Of a stretch of DNA of 64,000 bases, positions 43,437-55,856 are shown one piece after another. The DNA lies in contig CALZFC010000284.1 of the NCBI GenBank assembly GCA_945643635.1, positions 670,001 to 734,000 on the forward strand, read 5' to 3'. Numbering within the stretch: the stretch's first letter is position 1; each line of letters opens with the position of its first letter. A program made the position numbers and the translations under genes. This DNA is from Allodiplogaster sudhausi. Taxonomy: Eukaryota > Nematoda > Chromadorea > Rhabditida > Diplogasteridae. The notes below the pieces were generated by a model. That model had not been told where the DNA came from. It did not search any database and worked only from the letters and a program-made list of their open reading frames with translations.

Positions 43437-44178
43437 TTAGCAGAGATGGAGCTTCACGCACATGCCATGGGCATCCTCGTGAGCCTGAGCCCAGTGGAGA
43501 ATATTTTCGAGTTGCTGAAATAAAAGCAATTGAATTTTTTTTTAGTTTAACTCCCTTTTTTATTTCGCTGTAAATATTTACAGAATTATAGCTGTATATA
43601 TGTACAGATGTATGTATAAGGGAAAAACAATAAGGGAAGATGCAATGGATTGTTGAACCAAAGTACTGGAGGCGAATATAATAAATTGATGGTTCCATTC
43701 CCTACCGTGTCAATGAGGTTCTCGCAGATCATGGCGAATTGGCCGAAGAACTTCTCGCAAAGCTCGTTGGCCTTCTGAGCAGGGGAAAGAAATTGAAACA
43801 TTCAACTTAGAATTCAGAAGAATATAATCTCAATGTGTATGGAGTGGGAAATATAGATTGATAGATGGAGAGAGAGAGAGAGAGAGAGAGAGAATGCACC
43901 TTTTCAATGTCGGGTTCGCCGCTCTCAATATCCTTGACGAGCTCTCCGATGAAGTTCTCGCAGTAGGGGCAGAGGAAGCCGTTCTTCTACAATAAATTGC
44001 ATTATAAAATTGCAGGAATACATAGCAAAGAACGAGTTTTGGGTCCCATAACGCCTTTCTGGAATACTGTATTCACCTGCGAGGTGAAGATGTCACCAAT
44101 GTATGCCTTCTTCTGGGCGGGCAGAGCGAGCGAGGAAGCGACTGCGAAGAGGGCGGCAAGGGCGAGGAAGGTGCGCAT
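43437..44178 (-). CDS. saposin-like protein (spp), copy 2
   Basis: Exons on the minus strand: 44178-44077, 43986-43900, 43774-43706, 43514-43437; 111 residues. The signal peptide MRTFLALAALFAVASSLA leads into a short pro-part (LPAQKKAYIGDIFTSQ). One saposin-B domain has six Cys (FLCPYCENF, LCEKFF...MICENL, GMCVKLHLC). The family role is secreted lipid binding or antibacterial pore formation. It is the tandem duplicate of copy 3 at 47605, both lying in a duplicated block. The second exon's acceptor is tgtag. Confidence 0.9.
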
Positions 44179-44448
44179 GATGATAAAGCTGTGAGGCACA
44201 GGGATACGGTAAGTACAGCTATGTATACTTGTATATTAGGTACAAGAAGTATTCAAGTGAAACTGGTAGGGTTCAGAACCAATGTATTCCATCCAACACA
44301 TGCATGAAAACAAAAGCATGAGAGAAAGTTGTGACTCTTTGAACTATTTGGGATGAGAAAATGAGATGAGCGAATACGAAGGACGCTTATCGTTAGCGGG
44401 GAGAATGTACCAATCAGTGAGAGTGTGGCTTGGACACTGGCCGGAGCA

Positions 44449-44524
44449 TTTATACGCACTTCCATGTTCTTTGTATTGGCGCTTTTGGCATTATCTTCCA
44501 GAGTGATCCTAGGCTCCTTATCAG
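44449..44524 (-). promoter_or_regulatory. GATA site and TATA box of spp copy 2
   Basis: CTTATCAG at 44517-44524 (CTGATAAG on the coding strand) precedes GTATAAAT (44448-44455) by about 65 bases. Just downstream of the TATA box the sequence GCTCCGGCCAGTGTCCAAGC is shared, with few changes, with copy 3. Confidence 0.6.
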
Positions 44525-45749
44525 GGACTAACAACGTGCTCTGCTGCATTGACTCATAAATGTCAAGGAGTGGACGAGGAATCGGCAGAGGGCTTAATCC
44601 GTTACGCTGTGAAGAAGCTGGTGTAGGAGGAGAAGAATAGATAAGGGAGAAGAGACAGAGAGAGAGAGAGAAAAAGCAGAGACAGTGTGTGTGAGAGAGA
44701 GAAAGAGAGACTAAAAGACCGAAATAGATTTAATAAAGGAGAGGAAAAAGAGAATGGAAAAGCTGACATAAATCACATGATTATGAGCGCCTATTTGTGC
44801 ATTCTATCACAATTAGAGATTAAAAAAACGGCGATGACAAAAATCTTTCTTTCATAACCATTCAGTGGGATCATTTGAACTACAAATATGTAAATGCATA
44901 TACGAAGAATATTATTTTATATAGGGATATATATCATTACTATAAAAAAAAGCTTTGTCTTCCACAATGCGATTGCTGAACTTTGCCATTTACCTTGAAA
45001 GTCTTTCGTCGATCAAATTTCTCCCAGTAACATTTCTTATGGTTAGAATAGACGTTATCTACCAAGTTTAGGTTTTTGTGCAGCTAATTGCTGCATTCAA
45101 TCGTGTGTGCAACTTTTGATTGCAGGTGGGAGAGAGCATCGAATAAAGCGTTCGAAACTTTGATCAGGAACTGTCGCTTGTATTGTGCTTCTCCTTCTTT
45201 CTGGCATCGAAACTGATAGCTTTTGTGTCGACAGCTTTATGGCGATGGCAGCCTGGAAGTTGCCAGTTCCGTCAACAGATCGAAAAGACGGCGTTGCTCA
45301 TTGTGGAGAGAATATTCTTGGTCGATAATACGTTCAACAATCCTTTCTCTTGATTTCTTCATTCACCCTGTATCTGACTGTCTCTTTCCCTCATCTATTC
45401 TCGCTCTGTGTCCATTAATCTCTCTCACTCTCTCATGATAGCAGAACCGAGACTAAATATCACACAAAATGGATTGAAGTTTGAGGTCTATTGTCCAAAG
45501 CAGACAGGAAGATTTGCGTTTCATTAGGTTACGAAAGAGGCTAGCAAAACAGAGTTCTGAACCGACCAAACATCTTGGAGACTGACACTAATTTACATGT
45601 AGTATGTATGTACATAGCAGTTATTCTCTGGGACATCAGATGGGTAGACTGCAGCCTGGATCATCCTGCTTCAAATGTATTCTCGCTCTCTCTCTCTCTA
45701 TCTCTTTCTCTCTATCTCTCTTTCGATAGTCCGGTGTGCATGAGAGTAG

Positions 45750-45793
<44 letters not shown>

Positions 45794-47604
45794 AACTAGA
45801 AAGTTAATCTGTGGGAAAGGGCGAGGCACAAATTGGTTTCATAACGCGATACTTCTAATCAGGCCTTCAGCTCCCGTTGATCAGAAGTGCTTCCAATTAT
45901 TTATATAAGAATGACATCGAGTGTTTGCAAAATTGTAGTGCAAATTTGCTACATTGATTATCTATAAAAGGAGAAGATCGCACATCTAGCAATGAGCCTC
46001 CATTGAGAATCTGAACAGCCTTCATTTGAGCAGTGCCATTCCATATAACATTTCCTGCGTCACTTATTCTTCTTCCATATATACAACAAAATTCCAGCAT
46101 CGCTCTCATATGCAGCGTTGTGCATACCATCTTCATTTTGTTTCCGTATGCATCGGATGCTTTCGGGGCGGAGCAAGCAAGCAATGAAGAGAGACTAACC
46201 ATAAGTACATTACAAGGACGAAGTGAACGGAAAAGTATATGAAAGGAGAATTCAGTTGCATCAATTGCAGTGCCTTTCGAATTCATCTTCAATCTGCGCT
46301 CGACGGAGATAAGAGAAGAGCGAAGAAGAGACTTCAACTGGTTTGGATGGTCTGAAGGGAAAAAACAATTAACATTTCTGTGAAGGGAAAGAATATTGGG
46401 AAGTTTTCACGAGGCGATGCCTTGAACACTTTCGTTATCTTTTCAATTCTTCTGAGATTGCGAGAATGAAGGATCGATTGGTGGTGAATCACTTTTGGTA
46501 CTTGAAATAACATTGGTTGGTTTTCTCAGATTTTTGTAAAATCGAAATTATTTGAGAATTAATACTGCTTAAAAAAATTATATTCATTTTCTTAAAGAAA
46601 ATCTAGAAACAATGGTCATTATTTATGTGTTAAGGTTTTTAAAACTAGATTCGAATGTATAAGTTGTTTGAACGCTTCAAGAAAGTGCCGATAACCGCCA
46701 TGAAAGTTTCGGCCGCAGACAAACTCAACGATTACTCTTCGAGGACATGCTAACTATAATCCAGCTTGGACAATTCAGAGAATTGAGTTGGCGGAAGTCT
46801 ACTTTTATCCGGCTCTCAAGCAAGCCTTCAAATGATTTCACCCAATTGGAAGATGGAAATAAAGTGTTCATCTAATTTTTTGTCATCTTACGTCGCTTTT
46901 GAGCGAACGGCTTTACTCTGTTTTTTTTAAATGAAAATCAATGGTCCAGGTACCCTCACCTTTTATATCCCATTTCATGTGCCTATTCAATTGATACCTC
47001 TTCACTCAATTTCATTAATATTTTATCTTTCTTTTGCCACTGGTTCGAAATATATTTTTTTTTATTTCCCGTCAAGTCTGTATGATGTGGTGTAGATTTG
47101 TTTTCAGAAAACTTGTGAAAATGGAATCATGAAAGTTAAAAAAAGCTTTTGTTGGGATATCAACGGTGAACAACATACTATAAGCTACAATAATGTGTCC
47201 GATTGCCCGCACGACAATTGACTTTGTGCATGGTTATTTCGTGCAATACGAGTTTCAATTTTTTTTTCGATAGAGTTTTTTTGCATTCGCTTTGTATTCA
47301 CTCCTATAGCTGAAATTGCAGCACTGCTCTGCTTGGACCATGGCCTGAACTGTTTATTGAGACGCTTAGTAAACAAGTTCATGAATGGCGATTACACCCT
47401 TTATCCTGCAAACTGTACACGAACATGCGACAACTTCCTTTGGAAGTAAATAGACGTGATCGGGAAATGCATCGGGAAATGTGGGAGGAGAGAGAGAAAG
47501 GGAGATATTGTGAGAGTGTGAGAGAGCGACAGAGCGAGCGAGAGAGAGAGAGAGAGATAGTGTGTGTGTTTGAGAGAATGACAGAGAAACGGAATGATAG
47601 TTGC
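44525..47604. other. spacer inside the duplicated block
   Basis: CT and GA tracts lie at about 45688-45722 and 45752-45790. A minus-strand open frame at 45897-46337 (146 codons) has a matching but stop-ridden region near 49790-50060, so any gene there is probably decayed. I see no supported gene. Confidence 0.5.
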
Positions 47605-48313
47605 TTAGCAGAGATGGAGCTTCACGCATATTCCATGGGCATCCTCATGAGCCTGCGCCCATTCGAGAATGTTTTCGAGTTGCTGAAACAAAATCATCTA
47701 ACTTTTTTATGTTATTTCACACTGTATTTCTTCGAAATATAATTATCCAACAATAGGAGAAAGGGGAATTGAATATTTGTGGTTAGAATTCTGTAGGCGT
47801 AGAACGAAAGTGTTCCGTTCCCTTCCCTACCGTGTCAATGAGGGCCACGCAGACCATGGCGAATTGGCCGAAGATCTTCTCGCAAAGCTCGTTGGCAATC
47901 TGAACAGGGGAGGAGTTTGAAATGGTCAGCTTAGAATAATATATTTAGGGACAGAGATCTAGAGGGACAGAGAAAGAGAGATAGAGAGAGAGGAAGATGG
48001 AGTGAGAAATGTGTAGAAATCACCTTTTCAATATTGGGCTCGCCTTTCTCGATATCCTTGACAAGTTCTCCGATGAAGCTCTCACAGTAGGGGCAGAGGA
48101 AGCCGTTCTTCTGCAATAAATTACAATTGAATACAGTCGAATTACAAGAATAAATTACGAAGTGCTATCTTCGGGTCCCGTGACGCTTCCACAGAATACT
48201 GTATTCACCTGCTCCGAAGTGAAGATGTCGCCAATGTAGTCCTTCTTCTGGACGGGCAGAGCGAGCGAGGAAGCGACAGCGACGAGGGCGGCAAGGGCGA
48301 GGAAGGTGCTCAT
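47605..48313 (-). CDS. saposin-like protein (spp), copy 3
   Basis: Exons on the minus strand: 48313-48209, 48110-48024, 47899-47831, 47682-47605; 112 residues. Same design as copy 2 (MSTFLALAALVAVASSLA, then LPVQKKDYIGDIFTSEQ) with the six saposin Cys kept (FLCPYCESF, LCEKIF...MVCVAL, GICVKLHLC). Exon 3 has changed ICENLID to VCVALID and lost the leading Lys, so this copy is drifting faster than copy 2. The regulatory block upstream is kept. Confidence 0.88.
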
Positions 48314-48608
48314 GATGATGAGACTGAGAGGCTGAAGAGTTCGATAAGCATAGGGATACGGTAGGTACAGCGATACTTGTGGGTGTGTATTAGATCATAC
48401 ACTATAGTTGCGGCAGATATGAAAGAAAACCTATGTATGTACTCGTAGCTCATGCATGGAAATAAGAGCTTGAGAGACAATTGAAATACCGAGAAGATGT
48501 GGCTCTTTGAACTCATTGGGATGAAAAGGTGAGATGGGCCTAGATCAAGAACGGTTTTCCTTTCAAGGGAGGGATTTGCACTGAATGTGGCTTGGACACT
48601 GGGTGGAG

Positions 48609-48678
48609 CTTTTATATCCACTATCATACACTTCGCTTGTGCTATTCTCTTCCTGAGCGATCATCGGATCCTTATCAG
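48609..48678 (-). promoter_or_regulatory. GATA site and TATA box of spp copy 3
   Basis: CTTATCAG at 48671-48678 (CTGATAAG on the coding strand) lies about 55 bases upstream of GATATAAAAG (48608-48617). Both are followed by the CCAGTGTCCAAGCCACA block shared with copy 2. Confidence 0.6.
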
Positions 48679-49634
48679 AGACTAACAACGTGCGTGAGAC
48701 TGAATGAGTCGACGAGGAATCGGCAGAGCACTAGTCGGCTGTGGAGAAGCTGAAGGTATATAGATGAAAAGAATAGATAAGAGTGAGCCAGACGCGAGAA
48801 ATACCTTGCAAGAGACGTAGAAACCGAGAGAGTGAGAGATAGAGAGACAAGAAGATACCGAGATAGACAGGCAGAGGTGAGAGGAAAAGAGAATGGGCAA
48901 GGTGATATAAATCAAATAATTATTAGCACCGATATTAGCATTCAATTTGAAAACGAGTGAAAACGGTAAAGAGAAAAAACAGCTTCTTTCGAAACCTCTC
49001 AGTATGGTTCATAGTTATCACATCCGGTAAGTTGAGATTTTTGTACGGCCAGTTGTTGGATTCAACAGTGTGCATAATTTTTTTATTGCAGGAGATTTAA
49101 AAGAAAGGCTTGTTCATGACGGTGAGACATGTTTTGATCGATAATATGTGCATACGTTCAAGATCATCTTGATTTCCTCATTCCTCCTGTATCAGACTAG
49201 CTCCTGTCTTCCTTACCCATTCTCTCTTTGTGTCCATCTCTTAACCTCATTATCTCTCAATCTCTCTCTCTCACAATAGCTGAACCGAGAGACTTCATAT
49301 CACACAAAATAGACTGTAGTTTTAAGACTTTTGTCTGTAGCTGAAAAGGAAGATTAGTATTGCATTTCATAAGATTAAGAAACAGGCTAGCCGAAACAAA
49401 ATGGTCTTAACAGACCAAACAGCTAGGACCCGAAACTAGAATGTATGTATGTAGTATGCATGTACATACATACATACTTACTTAGCAGCCCGCCACATAC
49501 ATATATGCATGTATGTATGTACATAGTTAATGGAAAATTATGGGATATTGGAAGGGTAGACCGGAGAAAAGATCAACCTCAATTCAAGTGTATTTTCTCT
49601 CTCTCCATCTTTCGAACTCAGCTCTGCATGAGAG

Positions 49635-49680
<46 letters not shown>

Positions 49681-51405
49681 AAGAAAGTGAATCTATGGGA
49701 AATTGGTATTCATGACGCGTAACGTCTATAATGGCTTGAACACCCGTTTTCCACAAGAGCTTCTAATTATGTGAGAGTGACCTCGAGAGTTGGCAAAATT
49801 GCAGTGCTAATTTGATGCGTGTAAATGGAAAACATCGCATATCCAGCAATGAGTTAGCACTGAGAATCTGAATAGTCTCATCTTGAGTTGAGGTTTCATG
49901 TAGCATTTCTTTCATACATCCTCTTCAAAATAGATGTCCAATTCCAGATTTAATGGTGCATCGCTGCTCTCGTACACAGAGCTGTCTCTTCACTCTGCTT
50001 CCGCATACATCGGATGCTCTCTGGGCGGTCACTAATTCGTAACAACTGTTAGTTTCGACTCAATTTAAAGGTTCATTTTCTTCCTCTTTAATTATGCAAA
50101 ATACTAGAAACTCCATTTATTAGTGCAAAGTATTTCATATTACAAAAATCATCTGAATATCCCTAAACAAGATCTTCACGTCATCCTCCGCGGAAAACCT
50201 TGTCGTCGAAAGCAGCTGCTGTTGCAGTTGATGGTAGCGACTCATATATTCCGTCACTCTTCACTCAGCTTTGGACTGTTCATGAGAGAGTTGAGGCTTC
50301 AGCAGAACTCTTCTACTGTCGACGGCAACTTGCCCTTTGAGCTTGATCCGCCTCGTTCTGTTAAGTAGACGATTTCCATGGTAAGTTGCGCTGCTTTTTC
50401 AGTGGATGTTAATTCCCAAAGGTAACTGGACGGTGTATCGTGATTAAGGTCCGACTGTTATTCAAAGAAATGAATTCAGTTGCATTAATTGCAGGGCCTT
50501 CTGACTTCATCTTCCATCTGCGCTTCGACGAAGAGAAAAGTCAAGAAGAGACGTCAACTGGTTTGGATGGTCTGCGGCAATGATTGCATGTGGAAGTTCA
50601 TCATCATTGACTACTATTTATTTTGGCTGTTTATGAACAATCTTTTTTTCTGATAAAGATGTTGATATGAGAATATCATCAGTCTGGACGCTAGCCAATC
50701 ACAAAGTAAGCTCGTTAAAACAAGAGTGAATCTGCGGCAGGCTGCTTGATATCACAACGCTCCTTATCTTCCTTCTGACAGAGAGACGAGAGAGAGAGAG
50801 AGGGTGGGGGGAGATTAAGAAAGAAGGTCTTTTTTACACTTTCAATTAACTGTTAGCTGACCAAAATCATCGAAGTGATTGCTTTTATGAGCTGACAAAA
50901 TTCATGTAAATTATTTGCCCGGAAGACACGACGCAGCGAGCAACGAACCATGGAATTCGATTTCTTTTTCTGAAGTGGAATGTCAAGATAAGGCAGTCAT
51001 TAGAGTTTTGATCTTTATAACATTTTAAGTCCTCTCAATGCTCTCCTTGTCAGGTACAGAGTTCATATCGATATCCATGGTACTTAAGATGCCACAATTT
51101 TGAAGTTTAATTTGGAGTTAGAGTAGAAAATTTGCAGTGCCATGTGACAAGACTGGAGCAAAAACTGGTTTTGAATGTTCGATGGAATTGACCAAAACGA
51201 ATCATCAATTCATCATTTGCGCAGAAAACATTGCAATTGTTGAACATTTATTACAGAGCGATGACTAGATATTTAGTATAAGAATTGCAGAGATGTGCTG
51301 ATGGTGAGATAAATTATTCTACAGCTACATACAATACGATGAAAGTGGTGCTCTCTACAAGCAGAACTTTTCTTGATATCCTCGATGTTTAGAATGATTT
51401 GTACA
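48679..51405. other. spacer, second duplicated block
   Basis: This matches parts of 44530-46350 (for example AGACCAAACA and the ATGT/GA tract order at 49440-49680). GA tracts are at about 49637-49678 and 50780-50800. Open frame 50123-50368 has no domain. No gene is called. Confidence 0.5.
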
Positions 51406-52849
51406 TTAGCAGCATGGCTCTTTCCTTGTAGTCAAGGGCGGAAGACCGAAGCGGGCGACGAAGTCATTCGGGGCGACTTTATCCATGGTCTCGTAGCCTT
51501 CTGATGTGAGCAAGCGCTGATTGCCGAAGGACGAAGCCTCCACAGCAACGCACGAGTATCCCTCTCCGTTCTATAGAATTGGACAGTCAAATAAAAAATA
51601 AATATGAAGAGAAAAAGATTTAATTTAATTAAGGTAATAAAACGCCTCCTTGATCAGCTGCAAGTCTTGCACGAGTGCGCGTGCTATTCCCCGTCGCTGA
51701 TGCTGCTTCGTAATGTAGATCACTCCGAGGAGAAGCACCTGGCAATACACTTAATTATTAACTAGAAAAGAAATTCAGTCACTAAATTACATAAATAAAA
51801 AGAAAGAAAGTTGCTCGAACGAAAAATCTTTCTTGGCAGTCGATTTTCTCTTCGTCGATTCCTTCACGGCACCTTTTCGATATCGGCAGATACAAGTTCC
51901 CAAAAGCGTGATTTGAGGAGAGTGAGTAGAGTTCCTGGAATTCTTCTATCATTTAACAAATTGTGAGCTAAGGACACAAAGAGATTCAATGAGGTAAAAT
52001 ATAAATACTTGTTATAATCGCAGACGTTGCAACTAACCAAGCAATTGTCTCTTTGGAGGGAATTGCGTCCAATCGAGAGACGGCTGCTCTTCGCTTCGAA
52101 GCCACTCGCTCATCAACCGGACTCCGGCTATCTTCAGAAGGACATATTTACTGAACAAGAATTGGCGATAGTAGAGACAGGGAAAAAACAATACAACCAA
52201 CTCTGCAACTTTAAAACAACTCCAAACCCACTTGATTAGTACTCCTCTCGATGACAATGACGCTGTGCGGGTTGCGTGTGTACTCCTCCACGGCACGGCG
52301 GTGAGGCTCAGCGACGATATCCGCAGTCATTCCGATTGCCTCAAGGTTCGTTCAAGGGAATCGCAGAGAGTACGAAAGAATGAGACAGAGCATAGAGCGA
52401 GAGCGAATTGACAAGGGAGAGAACCGAGGACGGAGAGAGAGAGAGAGAGAGAGAGAGATGGGGGGAGAGAAGGAGAGAAATGTAGAGAGAGAAGTTGATA
52501 AAGAAGAGAAAGCGATTATGAAAAAGATGGAAAGAGAAAGAGAGAAATAGAGAAAGTACCAAATTGAGTGGTTCGTCGTTGATAAACTCTTCTCGCAGCA
52601 GTCGGCAAAGCACTTGAGAATCTTCCGATGTTCCTTGACGAACGATGTAACCTTCTGGCAGTTTGCCAGCGATGTCATTCACTGAAAGAGTTAATATTCG
52701 TAATAACATTATGAAGAATAAATATCGAATTTCATTTTAAACTATTTTTATTTAAAAAATATGAACAATAGAGAGTTGAGTAAGGATTTAATTTTTAATA
52801 CCTTAATGATTTAACCTGCTGGCAATGTTGCCTCATTGTCAGAAGACAT
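51406..52849 (-). CDS. GNAT N-acetyltransferase, arylalkylamine type
   Basis: Exons on the minus strand: 52849-52816, 52681-52560, 52339-52232, 52131-52038, 51945-51821, 51738-51646, 51570-51406; 246 residues, all in phase. The fold order is visible: N-terminal EGYIVRQGTSEDSQVLCRLL, DEPLNL (as in insect and worm AANAT-like enzymes), VIVIERSTNQIAGVRLMSEW, VLLLGVIYITKQHQRRGIAR with the acetyl-CoA loop QRRGIA, and a C-terminal YSCVAVEASSFGNQRLLTSE. It should transfer acetyl from acetyl-CoA to a small amine; the substrate cannot be read. No signal or membrane segment. The last intron starts with GC (donor at 51645); acceptors before 52339 and 52131 are gag and aag. The fifth exon's start was fixed by phase. 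Confidence 0.83.
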
Positions 52850-54069
52850 CTGATTAAATTTTCTGAATAAAAAAAATAATATTAATGACATGAATTGGTA
52901 ATGCTAAAAGAGGGATGCTGTGACTGGAATGTCGAAAAAAGGAGAGAATGGGTACGCATTTATAAAGAGAGTTGGATAGCGAGAGAGAGTGATAGAGAGA
53001 GAAGGAGAGCGAGAGAGAGAACTTTGGAGAGATAAGATGGTATGTGAACACGAGCCGTTTACATTTGTATGTAGAGAATGAGCAATAATTCCTTTTTGTT
53101 GGGTAATATTGGGCAATGACTTACTTTCCATTTGATAACGAAGTTACTCACGATTTGGAGGCACTTGACAAATGTAATGAAATAACCATTAGGATAGATA
53201 GGGCATAGTTTAAAAGAGAAGTTAAGAAAGATCAAGAGAGAGAGAGAGAGAGATATAGTTTCCTCTTGTGTCTTGCAACTCATGTACCCTTTCTCCACGA
53301 CAATCTCTTCTTTCAGTAATTAAGACTGATGGCATAATTCAAATTGGGTACACTTCACCGAATGGTCATTAATTCAGCTTTGGAGCAGATGACAGTGCTC
53401 ATGAATAACGATAGATCAACAAAAATTCCCTTTTGTCTTACCAAAAAAACCTTTCTTTCTCTTTGTGATTCTCTGTCTGAGCCTTTTTTCTCTCTTTCGC
53501 CTCTCACCCTTTAGTCCTACATACATCGCTTCTCCCACACTTTATCTCTCTCTATCTCTCTCACACTCGCAATCATGTCTTTCATTTTCAAAATCCCTCT
53601 CCTTCTCTTTCATCCACTTCCGCTCCGTCTCGACCCTTTCAGCTACTCTGTGTTTCAAAGAAGGAATATTCCTTGCACATTAAATAGTCCTGATAAGGAA
53701 TTGTCACTGTCGCCGCGGAGAAGTCGCGCAGTGATAATCGAAGGCTTTATAAACGAGCTGCGAAACCGTATTCCATTACAGGCTTTTCGAGGGACTTCTT
53801 GTTATCACTTACACTTGTCTCCCAACCGAACGAATTCTGCCGTCATAAATATTTAAATTATCCAAACCATGTCTTGTCTGACATCTCGCTTTCTTCTTTT
53901 TGTATTCCTCTTTCTTTCACATACATATGTATGTACATAGTATGTTCACATATACTCTCTCATTGTCCGTGTGCCCTCCTCCTATAATCAGCATCCGTTT
54001 CCTCATCTTCCTTCCACTTTCTCATTCTTACCCTCTCTCTCTCTCTCCTCTCACATTTCTCACTCCAGA
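52850..54069. other. divergent spacer between GNAT and spp copy 4
   Basis: Transcription diverges from here. CT-rich low complexity covers 53460-53580 and 54030-54060. The distal part holds the regulatory sites of spp copy 4. Open frames are CT translations; no gene is seen. Confidence 0.55.
53690..53753 (+). promoter_or_regulatory. GATA sites and TATA box of spp copy 4
   Basis: CTGATAAG at 53690-53697, a second TGATAA at 53732-53737, and TTTATAAA at 53746-53753 follow one another upstream of the ATG at 54070. The order and spacing match the other spp genes. Confidence 0.6.
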
Positions 54070-54790
54070 ATGTCTCGCACCCTCCTCGCTCTCTTCGCCC
54101 TGGTCGCCGTCTCGGCTGCCTTCACCCTGCCGAAGCACACGCGCAAGCTGGCTCCTTTTGTGCCTGAAGTCTTCACCCAGGAGCAGGTACAGTATCTGGA
54201 AGAAGTCTAAAGTTAAGGATAATTTTGATACCTCGGCTGATTTCACTTCTTGAAAGGGGAAAAGTGATTTGGAGTCTCCAACTTGCAGAAGAACAGCTTC
54301 CTCTGTCCAATGTGTGAGGGTTTCATCACCGAAGTGGAAGCCGAGCTCGAGAAGGATGAGCCTGATCTTGAGAACGTACGACATTTCCTTTTTCTGGCTA
54401 CAATTCCCGGAAATGCACAGTTTCGGCGGCAACATTGGCCGGATTACACGAACTCACAAAAAATCATTAAATAACACGAGTTATTTTAAATAATTTTCTT
54501 TTCAGAAGTGCAACGAAATGTGCGAGAAGTTCTTTGGTCCCTTCGCTATGATCTGCGAGAACTTGGTTGACCAGGTACACTCGGTGATTTTGATCATGTA
54601 ACAAGGGTCTTGTTATATTATCTTATAAAAACGATAATAATAAAACAACTTAGAATTCCATTGGAACACAAAAGCAATACGAGATTAGATTAGTGTTGTC
54701 TTTTGCCTGCAGGAGCTCGAGCAGATTGTCGCATGGATCAAGGACAACGAAAGCCCCGAGCAGGTCTGCAAGCAGCTCCATATCTGCTGA
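54070..54790 (+). CDS. saposin-like protein (spp), copy 4
   Basis: Four exons: 54070-54186, 54289-54375, 54506-54574, 54713-54790; 116 residues. The signal peptide MSRTLLALFALVAVSAAFT is followed by a longer basic linker (KHTRKLAPF). One saposin-B domain has FLCPMCEGF, MCEKFF...MICENL and QVCKQLHIC. A seventh cysteine (KCNEMCEKF in exon 3) is not in the other copies. It is the only one of the four on the plus strand, and divergent from the other three in sequence. Confidence 0.9.
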
Positions 54791-55856
54791 GCCATGAGCC
54801 ATTCTTTCGCCCCCCTCGAAAGGCTCTGCACCTTAAAAGACAGTCAAATATGGCTCTTATTTCTCGACTGGGATTATCTGCATAAAGTGCACCATTCTCT
54901 TGAATCTGCTGTATAACACTGAAGCACAATGATGAAATATATAAAAAAAATATCACTAGCTGATTGTGAAAACATTGACTTATGGTTGCTTTTCAGTGAA
55001 AAAGAATGACACCAAAAATAGATAGAGGGATTGATGACGAGAGAAATTACACGGATGAAGAACATGAAATCCGATGTTGTTGTTGTCTTAGCTCAGAAGA
55101 GATTCCGCTAGAGTGAATCCTAAGTCCATTCAATTCGGAATGATCGCATGGTACATTGACACGTGTCTAGAAAGCTATTCTTATTTTCTTGAAACGGAAC
55201 CACGCAATTCCACAAAGAATGGGAATTGTGGAAAATGATGTGATCATTTTAGAAATATTTTTCTAGCTAAATGTTATGTGTGAAAAGGAACAGTTCACTA
55301 AATTTTACATCTATCAGCTTTATTGATATGCTATTTTTGAGTAAGAAGAAAAGTCTTTTTTGAACCTATGCATATTTGAGCATATTTAGCTGATTACGAT
55401 AAGCTTGGCCGTCCCTTTTCCTGCTGCTGCCGTCATCCGCCTGCCCATTCTGCTGATAAAGAGGCCAAGCCTTCGATCTTTACTCGAGACTTTATTGCTA
55501 GGCAAGCTCATAACAGTGGAAAGGGACAAACCGATTACAGAACAGTCACATGTCGCCTTTTGTGACCGCACAGCAGAATAAACGCGTCCAAGGTCATGTA
55601 ATTCAGAGTTTAACCATACATTTGGAACTGCTGCTTTTCGCTATCTTTTATCTCCCACTTACATATATGGATAACCATGTTTTATAGGCTGTCTGTTCAA
55701 ATCACTCTGATACATTCGGATCAACAATTTATCGCGAAATAATCTATCACGACTGTTTTTTTGACGAAGAAGAGAGACAGGAAGAGCGAGAGAGGAAGAG
55801 AGAAGGCAGAAAAGAATGTTGGCATTTAGAGTGACAGAGAGCTGGAGAGAACATTT
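54791..55856. other. spacer
   Basis: Non-repetitive AT-rich sequence. Minus-strand open frame 55386-55571 (61 codons) has no known domain. No gene is called. Confidence 0.5.
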
